NCBI GenBank assembly: GCA_963693085.1
Contig: OY856409.1
Location: 1,164,792,749 to 1,164,856,748, forward strand
From: Alisma plantago-aquatica
Lineage: Eukaryota; Streptophyta; Magnoliopsida; Alismatales; Alismataceae
Reading direction: 5' to 3'
DNA length: 64,000 nucleotides
Part shown: positions 31,587 to 44,495 of the stretch, piece by piece
How positions within the stretch are numbered: the stretch's first letter is position 1
How the letters are laid out: every line of letters begins with the position of its first letter
Position numbers and translations under genes: made by a program
Notes under the pieces: model-generated
Seen by the model: only the letters and a program-made list of their open reading frames with translations
The model's database searches: none
What the model was told of the DNA's origin: nothing

Positions 31587-32891
31587 TCAACGAGTATCCC
31601 AAATAAAATTGGAAATTGTTTCACGTAAAACATCACCCTCCCTTACATCAGTTGGAGTTGTTTGTTGTAGCGAACTCAGGTTGACCCCATTGGGTGGGAC
31701 ATCAGATGTTGAACTGTTATTAGGGATTTCCTCCATCATTCTGTCCCCATCATTCTGGCAACGTATGAAATTTTGGAGGATACAACAAGCCATTACAAGG
31801 TGACACTGTGAGTGTATAGGATATGTCACCCCTTTTTTGAGGTAGGCAAACCGCCTCTTCAGCACACTGAATACTCTTTCTACAACATTACGTAATTGAT
31901 TTTGGCGGTGGTTGAACATCTCCTTCTTGTTGTTGTATGATTGTCTGTTTCCTCGGTCTTCATATATGTGATAAGCTGTGTTGCGATAAGGTGCAAGAAA
32001 CTGACATGTGTTGGCGTACCCTGCATCTACTAGGTAAAACTTCCCTACCGGTACTTTGAAACCGTATGTTGTCATTGTTGCTTGTAGGACCCTTTCGTCA
32101 GCATCAGATCCCTCCCACCCAGTCAGGTTATATGTAAACTCCATTGAGAAGTCTACAACAACCATGACATTCAGAAAGACATTCCCTTTTCTGTCTCAAT
32201 AACGATTTTGCTTGTCATGTTTCACCATGACTGGGATGTGTGTCCTATCAATTGCCATGATGGCATTCTACACCACCAAAATTAGGTGTAAACATACAAA
32301 GTATAAGCAAAATTCTTATTAATTGTAGCGGAAAACTAATACCTTGAAGTAAGGGTAGAACCTTGGGCTCTCCAATATTCGACGATGTGTTGTTGTGGTT
32401 GTTGTTTGCATGACAACATAGTCACGACACAACACACACACCCCCTCTAATACTTTGTTGAACTTTCTGCTTATGGTTTCACCAGAGTGAATGTAGTCCT
32501 CTGCCAAAACACAGTTTGTATGGCCATGGCCAACCATATGTAGGAGGTAGCATACAACCTCAACTGATGAGATGCCTCTACTACTTTGTAACAACCCCTG
32601 AGTTTCAAGCTTGTCCACGAGGGCTAGTATAGTCTGAGGTGGCATTCGGTATAGGTCATAAGCCCTCTGTTCATGACCAGTTATGATTTATAACACCTTT
32701 TGGTGGCCACTCCTAATACTAACAAACTTAGGTATTGAAGGTGGTATGTCATCATCATCAGAAATATTGTCCATGATGGAGTCCGCTCTTGAGTCAGCTA
32801 TTGCATCAGCAATGCGATTTTCTGGCCCAGACACAATATCTAAAATCTATGTAAGGAGGTCTATTGTTTCTGTATGCCCAATAGCAGCCAT
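31587..32891 (-). pseudogene. PIF/Harbinger DDE transposase, copy 2
   Basis: Exons 32891-32343 and 32267-31587 are separated by a 75-bp GT-AG intron in the same place as copy 1. The catalytic residues are visible: Asp in MAIDRTHIP (Gly-to-Arg next to it), Asp in YLVDAGYANT and Glu in NVVERVFSVLKRRF. Stops occur at about 32850 (TAG), about 32692 (TAA) and 32196-32198 (TGA, a CGA codon in copy 1). It is therefore inactive. Exon 1 keeps SSVEVVCYLLHMVGHGHTN. It differs from copy 1 at many residues, so the two are not a recent duplication. Confidence 0.87.
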
Positions 32892-33304
32892 GATGCCTAC
32901 AATGAAAATGATAACAAGCTTGACATGATCCCTAAAATGAAATGAAAAACGCCCTGACCATAATATGACAGATGTGACAAATAATGAAGTACATCAACAT
33001 TATATACGAATGTAATGGTACGAGCAACAAAAGTTTGACCGTCAAATAATTATTACAACAATAAGTGAATTGGTGTTCATGTTCCCTAACATAGATAACA
33101 TAATGGCAAAACAAATGTTTGCATTTAAAGAAAATACTAAATTGGAAAGCAATCAATATCATGAACCATTGTGTAACTTATAATGTTGTAGGGCCTCTGT
33201 TATTCCCACTTGTGCCAGCATCACTGGTACCAATATACCACATTGAAGCAAAGCCCTACTGAGATGGCATAAAAGAGGACGACATTGAAGGTCGTGGTGT
33301 CGCA

Positions 33305-34341
33305 CTATCGCCTATAGACCTTTCCCAAAGGTCTTGCAACCATATTGTTATTTTGTGTGGGGGTATGTGTAAGGTTGAGGTAGATGTTGTGGTTTGTTGA
33401 CTCCTTTATGGCATTCACAAGAGTTGTAAATACAAGGACCGGGGCATCTGGGAAAGTGTCATTGAAATGTTGCAAAATAGTCCTAAACTCTTCCTTTTCG
33501 ATGGTTCTGTTGGCCACACCTACGCCTAACCCGTGTACCTTTGTGTACACCTGTGTGAATTGAGATAACACATCATTCGATAGCACACATCGCTCTTGTA
33601 TCGTTGACGGTCGCTTCATGTACCTGTGGCTAGGAGGAGTCCTTCCCCCAATCCCCTGGGTATCTATTCCTCCTCCACCAGTGTCACCCTCACTATGCAT
33701 AGCAGATGCACCTATGTCAGGTTCCCCCAGGGGGGTTCTGTGTTCATGGGTGAATCAGACGTATCTAAGTCCACAACAACTTCATCCTCGGAGGCAACGT
33801 TGGATGGTATTTGTCTATCCGCTGAAGACATTACATGGTGACCTCTAGTAATGTTCCTCCCTGCCATCAACTCGATGTTGTATTAGTGGGGAAATGGTCG
33901 GTTAATCAACCTAGCAAGATCCTTATTTGCCTAATTATATATAAAAAAAAGATTTTAGTATGACATTCTAAAGTAAATGTAGGACACTAATAAGGGTTTG
34001 ATTGATATACATACCGCAAGATTGTCCCTCCACTCAGGGGTGTCAGGCAACCTCAGCTTGTTCCTAGTATCATCCCATCTGACACCACTCTTGTTGGTTA
34101 CAAGCTTCAATTTGGCATAGTCCTTCTTCAGGTTCTTCCACCTAGTTTTCAACTGCTCTAACATACAGTCCAGCCTAGCCATCCTATTTTGACATTCACG
34201 TAGTGTCTCCCTCCAAGCGTCCCTAGTAAAATTTCCATCAATACACCTGCCTATGTCATACTGCCTCTGCAATGATGAAACTAGAGTGTCATCAGACTCT
34301 CTCGACCATGTAATACGCATCCTAGGGTCTGCGGAAGACAT
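33305..34341 (-). pseudogene. Harbinger ORF1, SANT/Myb-like accessory protein, copy 2
   Basis: Exon 1 (34341 to about 34012) encodes MSSADPRMRITWSRESDDTL, then QYDIGRCIDGNFTRDAWRET, LEQLKTRWKNLKKDY and SGVRWDD, a good Myb_DNA-bind_3/SANT domain. The donor is GCG|GTATGT. Exon 2 (about 33930-33305) continues with a linker (ITRGHHVMSSADRQIPSN) and the conserved C-terminal part (CVLSNDVLSQFTQVYTKVHG). Exon 2 has a TAA near 33880, a frameshift near 33700 and another near 33350. In this superfamily ORF1 works with the transposase on element DNA. Confidence 0.8.
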
Positions 34342-34345
34342 ACTA

Positions 34346-37216
34346 GCATAGGTGTTGCAACATATAATAACAGTGAGGGGTGTTTACAGTAATATTAAAT
34401 GAGGACATGCACTATTTGAGGATAATAACAAAATATAATATTAGATTTAAAAAACAAATTAGAGCAGCCATATATCTCATCAGCTAACAAATGCCTCCTA
34501 ACATGATGACAAATATTATAACTTAATACTACAACTGCTATGTATGTTTGCGGTTGTTTTGTATCTAGTATTGTGAGTGTAGCATTAAATTTGCACACAT
34601 GTGATGTTTGTGATGGGATGGTAGTTGGTATAATTAGTAGCATATCCCCTTCTAGAAAAATGCATCAGATAACCCAAAAACTTAGTCTGGAATCATGATG
34701 GAAATATATTTGCAAATAATAGATTGGAGAATGTAATGTAGACTAATCAAGTGAATGTTTGAGCAAAACATGCTTCATAGGGAAACACCTCTTTATAACT
34801 GACCATCCTTTTATCTTCTAGCCCACTTGAAATATCCATACTCAACACAAATGTGATTAAGGCTTTCCAAGTTATTTTTTTATCAATCAAATACGAATTG
34901 GCCTGACTAAATAAAGTTACCCTCTCCTAGACAACAACACATGGAACCCATGACTTGTTGGAGGAATTTCTCCAAGTTCTTTTTTTCCCAAGCACTTTTT
35001 GTAAGACTACCAAACAATTGTCAAAGAAGAAAGCTTGTTGATTAACAGAACAATGCCCTAACAGAAATTCATGCATTTGTATGAGTGAGACTAGCTTTAC
35101 ATCAATAATGAGTTACATCATTAATGAGCAAAATAAAAGGAAGATGACCATCAATAATGGCCATACAACGATCAATTTTTGTCTTCTTAACAACAAGGGA
35201 TCTGGAAACAGATCATGTGATAAATGACATTATAGAAGGATACATCTTAGCATCTACACCACTGTCATTAATAAGGAACCATATGTAAACATCTATAAAA
35301 TAGTAAGCTTCTATGATAGATATACAAGATACAATTAATACATCTTTTATGGAAGGCCAATGTAAACATGCGTAAATCATGATCAGAGGAACTCATTTTG
35401 TGAGACCTCTTCGACAAGAGTTGGGTGACCTAAGAATGGGGGACTGGCTTTTAACAGAGTTGCCTGCCTGACCTCCTCCTCAACAGGTTGGTTCTCGGGA
35501 CACCTATGAGGAGATATGGTTCAGTTTATTATAGAATATATAAGAGATAGGGAAGTATAACTATACAAGGGACACCTATCTTATGAAACATAAAATGAAG
35601 GATATGGAATGGGTCTACTGTGATTGACAAATCAATATATGTACTCAGTCTACAACAACTCATTCTCGTATTCCTTGAACCAATTCCTTTTGTTTTAATC
35701 AAACTTGTATTGATGGGATGTATTTTCACCAGATTTTCATTATAATTTGTTGGCATGCCAAAATATGGGTTCCAACAGTATAATCAGTTTATTTGAAGTT
35801 TGGATAACTCCACATAATTTTTTTAACATGTTCGGCTTAGGGAGTGTGTAGGGAGATCCATGGTTCCCTGGAGATTTTCTATGGAGGGGTGAAAGACAGA
35901 AAAGTTGGATAGCAAAACATGGGGAATCAACTTAATACGAAGGGGAAAGCTTATATATTTCTAGTTTGCAATTTTCAATTCACAGGAACAGACATACATA
36001 CTATGCAACAGTGCAAATTATTAACAGAATTTAAATTTTTGCACACATGCATAGCTGAAGTAGAAATCAATGGCACATAACAGACAAAAAAATCAAGTGA
36101 TAAGTTATCATGAAGTAAGCTGAACCAGAATGAACAATGACAACAATAATGTAATAACCACACAAAGAGACCAATAATGTATCTCATCAGCTAATAATGC
36201 CTCCTAACATGTCCATAAAAATAAAAACTTATTACTGCAACTGTTATGTATGTTTGCGGTTGATTTGTAAATAGTATTGTGAGTGTAGCATTAAATTTGC
36301 TAGTTGGTATAAGTAGTAGCATATCCCCTACTACCAAACAACATCATGTAATCCAGATGTGATGGAAATATAGTTGGAAAAAGGAAAGTTGGATTTCAGG
36401 TTTATGATGAGAATGCTTTACCCATAATTTAGTGTAGTTATCTACCAAAAATGAATTGTTTTCCCAAAAGGCTAACTGGATTTTCAAATATTATGTTATT
36501 GAAAATAATAAAAATATGTATACAACATAGTACATTAGTCATGTCTATCTTTGACCATAGTATTAGCAACTCAAGTGATGTCACATCCTAGTCTAGAATA
36601 CCCTACATATGCTCTATCATTAAGTTTTCATAACGTTTATTATGTTTAATTCCCAAAAGTTCTTCTTCTCATTTAGCTTTATCATAGATAAGCACAGGAA
36701 AGTATGTAGTCTCCTACCACCATCACTCCCAATGGACGCCTTTCATTGCTACAAGTATTACATATGTTTGAAAGAGTGGTGCAATTTGGATACTTCACCA
36801 TAAAACAAGATTCTTTGCATGTAACATTCCAAAGTTAAGATGAAAGTGTCGTAAAGGAATAAAGAAGGTTAGTCTCACATTACAACTAAAAGTAACAAGA
36901 GAGGTTTACATACTGATGAGAGCCTACTAACCAAATAACTTGTGTTGAATCAATTTATGTCAACTGAATAGGTTTTTGATCTTCCTATTTCTTGGGTTTA
37001 GTGGAATCATATTCCTTGTAATAAACTTGACCATAGAAGAAGGGTTTGAAAGGAGTTAGTTTAAGATGGTATATGTATTAAATCTATTATAGTAGATTGG
37101 GCCGACATGTACATGTAGCACCCTAGTTTGAGGCAATGTATTACAATTATGAGAAAAGGGTTATGCACAAGTAGAGGTGAGATGAAATGTCTCATGAATT
37201 GGGAACTGAGAAAATG
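34346..37216. other. Intergenic AT-rich region, no gene recognised
   Basis: The ORFs here are short and unlike known proteins. A segment of about 150 bp beginning ATCTCATCAGCTAA is present at about 34472-34640 and again at 36178-36340, both containing TATGTATGTTTGCGGTTG. The left end may include the Harbinger 5' terminus. The right end abuts the Tekay LTR at 37217. Confidence 0.5.
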
Positions 37217-38098
37217 TGTAACATCCCTGACCTGGGTTATGTACTAACCCTAGGTGTTTTGCTTAATTAAGTGATTATATGCTTGTGTTTATCCTTTGAA
37301 ATGTAATTAAGGCTTTTGAGGAACTTATATTTCATTTTGAGTCCTTTTTGAATAATGTTGAAACATTGTTTTGTTAACTTTGGACTAAAGTGCAAATTAC
37401 CCAAGTAAAGGGGTTTATTTGCAATTTGCACATGTTAAGATGTTCCTCTGATGTTGAGACATCATAAGAATGTAATGATGTAGTGGTATGGATTCCACAA
37501 GCTTGGACATCAAAATATAGCTTGTAGAGCAAACCTTGTGCATTAAAACCCAGTTTTGGTGTAATGTGCAATTTACCCAAAACCTAGGGTTCAATATGCA
37601 AGATATCACCTCTAGAGGGTCTCTCATGTTTCTTGGCATCAATTAGACCAAAGAAAATGAGAGGGGCACCTCATTTGAATTATCTTGAAGGAGAGAGAAT
37701 TTGGACTTTGAAATAATTAAGTTTTAAGCACAAATGGCTCTTTGATATAACCTAATGTAAAAAGGGAAACATATTAATTATGGAGCCCTTCAACCAAAAG
37801 TTGGAGGATGTGTTTGCTATAGTTTGGACGAGCTTATTCCATGCTTGGGCACCAAAATATCATGGTAGAAGTGAATGATACTCACACTAATTATATATTA
37901 AGCAATATCCAATAAGGGTGGATATTAATATACCTCTCTTTAAGGTGTTTAGTTCCTTTTCCTTTAAACCTTGGATAATGGAAGAGTTTTGCATGATTAT
38001 AGAAGGTGGCCACATATACAAAGAATGGAGCAAGCCTTGGTGGATATGTTTGGGAGATAAAAGGAAATAATCTTCGTTTTCCATTTTCCTTGAAAAAC

Positions 38099-38132
<34 letters not shown>

Positions 38133-41100
38133 TTTCGAACAACATAAAGGATCATTTCCCTTAGTTTTTTTTCTTCTTCACCTTGATTTGACCAACCAAG
38201 GGGGAGCTCTGGAGCAGAGGGAGGACGATAAACCCTATTGGTAAGTTTGGATCATCATCTAACTCGAATTTATGGTGGAAACCATAAAACAAGGTTGGAT
38301 TATTGGTTTTCTTCACATGATTTTCTCTTCTAGCCATCTTGTTCATCTAAAAAGTGAAGAAGGAACCTTAGACAACTGCTGGAGCTCAAACCACCATTAA
38401 AGCTGCGAAGCTTGGAGCTCTGGATCAGTTCTTGAGGTGGGTTTTATAACTCTAACCCTTAAGCTTTGCTAATGCATCCTTCTCTCATAAGATCGTTGGT
38501 TATTCTTCTTCTTTTACTACTCTTGTGTTCTTGCTATCAATTCTGTGAAGAACAACCCCTGTTCTTGGTTGGACAGAGGTAGACAAAGGTGGCGTTAATT
38601 TTGATGTTTATCCAGAAATTTACTTTAGCAAACGGTCTCCATATCCTTGCTCAAACGGTTTCTCAAACCGTTTGGGAGCAAACTGTTTCAAACAGTTTGA
38701 TTGCAAACGGTTTCATCAAACCACATGGAGGGAAATAGTTTCAAACCATTTGGAAGTGTTGACCGGGCGTTGAACATTTGAAGGTCTGTTGAGAATAATG
38801 TAGACTAATTACCTACCAATAATCATCAATTAATTCCAAGTGGTTCACCAATTAATGGTCCATCAACCCTCTTAACCGTAATCGGGTTAATTGTTGTTTT
38901 GATAATTCAATTAGGTTGAAGTTTGGGTTGAGTGACCCAAACGGTTTCAAAACCATTTGGGGATCACCCAAACGGTCTCAAGAACCTTTGGTGATCACCC
39001 AAGACCATTTGGAGGTCTAGGGTTAAGCATGGTTGACCAATTGAAGTTCCAAAGGTATCAAAGTGATGTGTAGTTAATTGCTGATTTGGTGACCAATCCT
39101 AGGATCCAAACCCTAAATAAATGATATAGTTTTTGATGAAGTGATGGGCAAACGGTCTTAAGACCATTTGGAGAATATCCAAACAATCCCAAGACCATTT
39201 AGAGGTAACCCAAGACCGTTTGGAGGTCTAGGGTTGACTATGGTTAAGTGGTTAAAGATTTCAAGGTATTAGGTTGAAGTAAATTCAATTGTTGACCTAG
39301 TGATCAATCTAATGAGTCAAACCCTAATTGGTTGACTTAGTTTTTGATGTTGACTTGAGAAAACAGTCTCAAGAATGTTTGGAGGTCATCCAAATGATCC
39401 CAAGACCGTTTGGGGTCAGGTCATGACCAAATTGGATGATGGTTCAATGGATTGAAATCAATTAGACTCACATTAGATTATGTTGAAGGGTCATCGATTC
39501 CAAACCCTAATCCAATTGATTCAAGCCCTAATTGATGACCAATTGAGGGACAATTGAGGGTCAAATCAATTGAAGGTTGACCTAATTAACTCAATTGAAT
39601 GACGGTGATAGGTCCAATTGATAATTGTATACATATATGCAAGTGTTGAAGGAACCAACAATGGAAACCCTAAATCAATTTGAGATTTTGGGACCATACT
39701 TGGTCCATGCGGTTTTGAGGTGGTTTGGGCCAAATGGTCTCAAGACCGTTTGAGTCCAAATGGTCTCAAGACCGTTTGGGACCAAACAATCCCAAACCGT
39801 TTAGGTTCATGCGGTTTCCAAATTGGTTGAGTGCATGCGGTTTCCAAACCGGTTGAAGCCATGTGGTTTCAAAAGTCAAACTTGACCAAACAATCTTCAC
39901 CCCCAACTTTAGCAAATGGTCTTGGAGGTATACTTTACCAAATGGTCTCAAGGGCAGACCAATACCGCATGAAGGTCCAAACGGTCTTAGACCGTTTGGC
40001 GGTTTAGTGTGCAAGACCGTTTGAGGTCAAAGTTGGTTAAGATCGTTTGATGCCTTAAGACCCAAGATTGTTTGGTGGATGTCTAACTTAAACCTCATGG
40101 GTACTTAAAGTAATTAAAGGACTAAGTGATTAGTTAATTAATACATGATGTAATAAAAGGTGATCATGGTACTGGTACTTTAATGGGATAGTGTGATTGA
40201 GACCCATGAAGTAATTAAGCCCTAATGATTACAATGGTAATGATATCGACCATGAAGATTAATTATCTTTCATGATTGAGTTACTTAACCTAATCAAGGC
40301 TGAAGCAAACATCATCCTATAAAGGATGAGAGAGAGAAGATTCCTTTTATGAATGTTAATCAAGTAATGGACTCCCAATATGAATGAATATCTAATTAGG
40401 GTATGATCCTTCATAATAAGATCATGAAAACCTAATTCTGATGATCAATGAATCATAACTCTAAATTGAGGGTAATAATGGAAGTATCCCTAATACATGA
40501 TGATGATGTAATCCTAATTCATAATAATGACATGATAAACCCTAAATCAAGGTTTGTGAATAGTAAACCCTAAATCAGGATATGTGAATAGTAAACCCTA
40601 ATCTTGAGTTATGCTTCATAGCATGAAGCTCTACGATTGGATAATGAAATGAGGAATCACTATTCCTATTTGATCTAAGGGGTTGGTTAACCCCAACTGA
40701 ATTGAAAAGGTAAACCCTAACCCTAGTAAGGGCATAGTGGTGCAACCCTTGAATAGTGAAGTTATCTTTATTTTGTAATATGCTGATATGAAATTGATGT
40801 ACCTGTTACCATCTGTGCTAATCTTGCATGTTTTATGAAATATTGAATATAGACAGGTAAGAGCTATGATGCTTTGTTCATTAAAAAGTATTTAATGAGC
40901 CTTGTAAGCAATAATATGCAATGTTGCCTATTGAAAGGTAGCAAATGAGATTGACAGGTTGTATGAGTCATATGAAATACCTGCAATGCTACTATTATGT
41001 TTACACTGTTAAATGACTTTATGGCATTGAGTTAACTGTTAAAGTGGTAACAAGTGATTTGATGATCTAAGGGTTGAAAACCCATATTCTTGGATCATAA

Positions 41101-42578
41101 TGATGAGTTGATAGGGGATTGAGATCCCAATGTTGATAAAGTTGTGAAATGAACTTGATTCAAATAGTACTCTTTCTTTATAGAAATTGTTATAATGATT
41201 TATGTTTGAAAACATGCCTGATGCTAAAAGAATGATGTAAGATACTTAAATAATCAAGTATAATGATATCATGTAGAGCCCTGACCATAGATCCATCATC
41301 GTCAAAAGTCAGATGATGGTGAAACAGGTTTTCCTAAGGGAACTCCTGGAGAGCATACTTTTGAGTATGTGGGGGTTATGGATGTGAATATCCTTACGTC
41401 CTAATGGGGGAATTGATGTAAGATAAACATTTAATCTCTCAAATCCTTCATTATATGTATATACCGGGATGATGTATCACTAATCTACCGATGATGTTGT
41501 TAATCCCGAATCGATGTGAGATACAAGAAATCCCTCGATTGTGAAGAGAGTACAGCATGCCACTATAACTATAATAGCGAAGTTGCCAGAATACCCTGGA
41601 AAGCTATTATAGCAGAGATACAAGATGTCCTGTATGTTTCTCCTCACACTGACTAAGGAAGATGGGGTCATAGAAATTTGACTCTTCTGATGACCTATGT
41701 ATGGTATCGATTTCAACTTCGTAGTGGTCGGTTGGAGTATGAGCGGTATACCTCATCTCCTCAGGGCATAAGTATGTTTGTAAAATGTAATCAGCCGTGT
41801 AGCATAATTGCTTAGGTTGAACTACGAAAAACAATGATTGATGATACATTGTTTATAATGTCCTAGTTGGATAATTAGTATACATGTTCTTCATATTCCT
41901 TATTAAATGAATTACTTGCTATTCAATCAAGTTATAATTGAAATGATTGCATAAAGAATAATGCTTTATTTATTTATTCAATGATTTACCTGCTGTTGAA
42001 TATTTATAATCCTACTGCTCAGTACTATTCTATTATTTGCAATAACAGTGCTTCTGGCGAAGAGTTATAACTCTCGCTGGGACAAATTTTCAATTGTCTC
42101 ACTCCTGTGGGATTCAACTTTTTAGGTAGACGTCGAGGAAGGAGAAACCCATCATTGGGTGAGCAGCAACAGTAGAAACAACAACAACAAGAACAACAAT
42201 GATCCTCAGGTGGAGTCATTGTCTGTTAGGTCTTGTATATAGAGAGTCTTATGTGTCGTCTCTGTACTCTCAGGTCCTAGGAGTCAGTAGATGGTTTAAT
42301 ATAGATATGAGATTTTTAGCGTAATGCCTCGAGATTTTTGTATACTGCTCATGTACAGTTTAACATGGCAGTCAGTGTTATGACTCTCAAGATGAGATAA
42401 TACAGATATGTACTGATGAATCTGTTTGTAAATAACTTACTTGTTTCTTTATGAAAGAGTTTTACCATTTGTGGATCTCTTTACAAAAAGTTTTAATTTT
42501 TAGTGATTTTCAGTAATTCCGCTGCTAATTAATCGCTTCCGCATAGTTAATAACATTTTGTTCAAACGGAGTGTCACA
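37217..42578 (+). repeat. 5' LTR of the Tekay element (5.36 kb)
   Basis: TGTAACATCCCTGACC at the start, CGGAGTGTCACA at the end. The first 3.57 kb align with the 3' LTR (47434-50990), with small differences in a TA-repeat (38101-38130 against 48319-48340) and in the palindrome array. AAACCCTAA words cluster at 40400-40740. ORFs inside (for example 41607-41849 and 42025-42219) have no supporting similarity. Confidence 0.87.
38640..40080. repeat. Palindrome array in the Tekay 5' LTR
   Basis: More than 25 half-sites of CAAACGGTCTC or its facing form GAGACCGTTTG, in varied states such as CAAATGGTCTCAAGACCGTTTG, seen in parts near 39740-39770, 39149 and 39976. Perfect pairs form 20-22 bp palindromes centred on CTCAAGA or CTTAGA. 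Variants differ mostly by C/T or G/A, as expected if CG sites decay. The same array appears in the 3' LTR. Confidence 0.85.
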
Positions 42579-42584
42579 AATTAG

Positions 42585-42598
42585 TGGTACCAGAGCCC
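42585..42598 (+). other. Primer binding site for tRNA-iMet
   Basis: TGGTACCAGAGCCC, six bases after the LTR end. It has one change from the usual TGGTATCAGAGCC. Confidence 0.88.
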
Positions 42599-42713
42599 TA
42601 GGTTTGCTGAGTCTGCAGAGACATAGGACTAGAGTTGTAGAGTCTATTCTAGTGCCTTCCAATATATATGATAGTGTTTTCTGCTCATATAGGAGGGGAA
42701 GAGAAAACTAAAG

Positions 42714-43877
42714 ATGTCTGGATCTCTCGAGGAACACATTGCTGAGAGTAGTGTCGCTGCACCTAGAGAAGGTGTAAGAAACCAAGAAAGGGAGGAACAT
42801 GTACCTGAACCACCCTAGTTCAACCCATCTGACATGGGAAATCCAACCTTCCAAGCCATGTTCGGGCAGTTCATGACTGCCATGACACACATGACTGATA
42901 GGATGCCTATACCTGTACCTAGGGAACCTACCCATCCAGACGGACAAGGATCCGGTAAGACGTTTGAACGACTACGCCGAGTTGGAGCCACGTAGTATGC
43001 TGGAACAGCTGGCCCAACAGATGTTGACTTGTAGCTAACTGAACTAGAGAAGGCCTTTAGAATCCTAAACATCCCAGAAGCTGAGAAGGTTAGACATGTT
43101 GTGTATCTTCTCAAAGGGAGTGTTGGTCACTGGTGGACCATGGAGGAGCGGAAAAGGCCAGGTGTGGAGATTGAATGGGAAGTTTTTCGACGAGAATTTA
43201 TCAACAGATACTTCCCTAAGACGTTCTTGGACGAGAAAAGCTCTCAGTTTGAGAGGTTAAGACAAGGACCAATGAACATTAGTGAATACGAGGCTAAGTT
43301 CATGGAGCTGTTGCGATTCTGTCCGCATATGGCAACTACATACCAAGAAAGGATCATGCGTTTTGAGAAGGGGTTAAACGCTGAATTGACCACTCCCGTG
43401 TCTGCTCTGGAGAACAGGGAAAGGTTTTCTACCTTTGTGGAGTCAGTCAGGAGGATAGAGAGGTCTGTGTCAGAGAAGAGACAGACCAAGAACAAGAAAA
43501 TGTACCCCCAATTCCAAGGATCCTCATCTAAAGGTTTCAAGAAACCTAGGTTTTCTGTGCCTACACCACCACCTAGATTTAGTACCCAGATGCAGTGGAT
43601 GTCAAATAAGGATAGAGGATGAAGTTTACCACTAGAAGGAGCTCGTAGCTCAGCATCTATGTCGACCACAGGACCAACTAGACCACAACAAGGGACCAGA
43701 AGTTGTTATATCTGTGGAAAGGTGGGAAATCTGATGAAGGATTGTAGAGCCCGAGAGGTGAGTGTGACTCAACCCCAAAGGCAGAGTCAACAAGGATCTC
43801 AAAGGAGACAGTTTCCAGGAGGAGCTAGAGGACGTGGACAAGCATCCCAAGCTGGATCATCGACACCTAGTCATTGA
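42714..43877 (+). pseudogene. Tekay gag with zinc knuckle
   Basis: Starts MSGSLEEHIAESS at 42714, the first ATG after the primer site. The gag domain runs from about LEKAFRILNIPEAEKV through GHWWTMEERKR, EFINRYFPKTFLDEKSSQF and EYEAKFMELLRFCPHM. The zinc knuckle at about 43702-43743 reads CYICGKVGNLMKDC: the His of the CX2CX4HX4C pattern is Asn, so zinc binding is probably lost. In-frame stops fall at 42816, 42993, 43032, 43620 and 43875, all in one frame. The longest open piece is 43101-43622. Confidence 0.85.
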
Positions 43878-43964
43878 GCACCGAATCAACCACATGCAAT
43901 AGTGAGGTTTTACATGATGAATCCACCTGATGCAGTGATCAACCCTCAGGTTATGACAGGTTAG

Positions 43965-44495
43965 ATGGAATTGTTTTATTCAGATATGTTTACATCTTGC
44001 GTCGTATCTATTTTGATTGATTTGGGTGCTACACACTCCTTTATCACTCGAAGGGTGATTCTTGACTACAATATGACAGTTAGTCATAGAATAGATAGTT
44101 TGAAGTTAGAAACTCCTTCGATGGGATCTGCTATTTTGCGGGAGGCATGTTCTCCCTGCCTCCTCTTATTTTCTAAACATCGCATTCAAGTGGATCTTAT
44201 ACCACTTAAGATGCAAGGGTTTGATATAATCCTTGGGATGGATATCTTAGAAAGATATAAGGTTGTCTTGGATTGTGAGTCCAAGCAAGCTGTGTTCACA
44301 GATGATAGTGACACATGGATCTTTCAAGGAGATAGAAAGATTCTTCCAACCTGTTTGGTGTCAGCCATGATTGCTGAGAAGCTGATGAGGCAAGGATGTT
44401 ATGCATTCTTGGCCCATGTGGTAGATACTACCATGGAGAGTCCTAACCCTATTGAAGTTACGATAGTCAGGGAATTTGAAGATGTAATTTCCTGA
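43965..44495 (+). pseudogene. Tekay protease region
   Basis: 176 residues in the gag frame. The active site reads LIDLGATHSFI where DSGATHSF is normal: the codon at 44022-44024 is TTG instead of TCG. The catalytic Asp remains. GFDIILGMDILERYKVVLDC is the expected second block of a retropepsin. A single extra base near 44486 shifts the frame before the RT (reads EFEDVIS then stop), so the polyprotein is broken here. Confidence 0.85.

Larger units (their letters stand above)
31286..34345 (-). mobile_element. PIF/Harbinger element copy 2, proximal part
   Basis: Minus-strand order: ORF1 (34341-33305), transposase (32891-31587) and the start of GRF gene 1 (31366-31286). The element resumes past the insertion at 16299 and runs on to about 13.4 kb. 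Its 5' terminal repeat would lie beyond 34345 but I could not identify it. Confidence 0.85.

Noticed and set aside
34346..37216. Host gene in the gap between Harbinger and Tekay
   Set aside because: ORFs are under 90 residues, AT-rich and without splice-consistent continuity or any recognisable domain.
40400..40740. Interstitial telomere tract
   Set aside because: AAACCCTAA words are scattered, not tandem, and recur at the same place in the 3' LTR (50600-50930). They belong to the LTR sequence.
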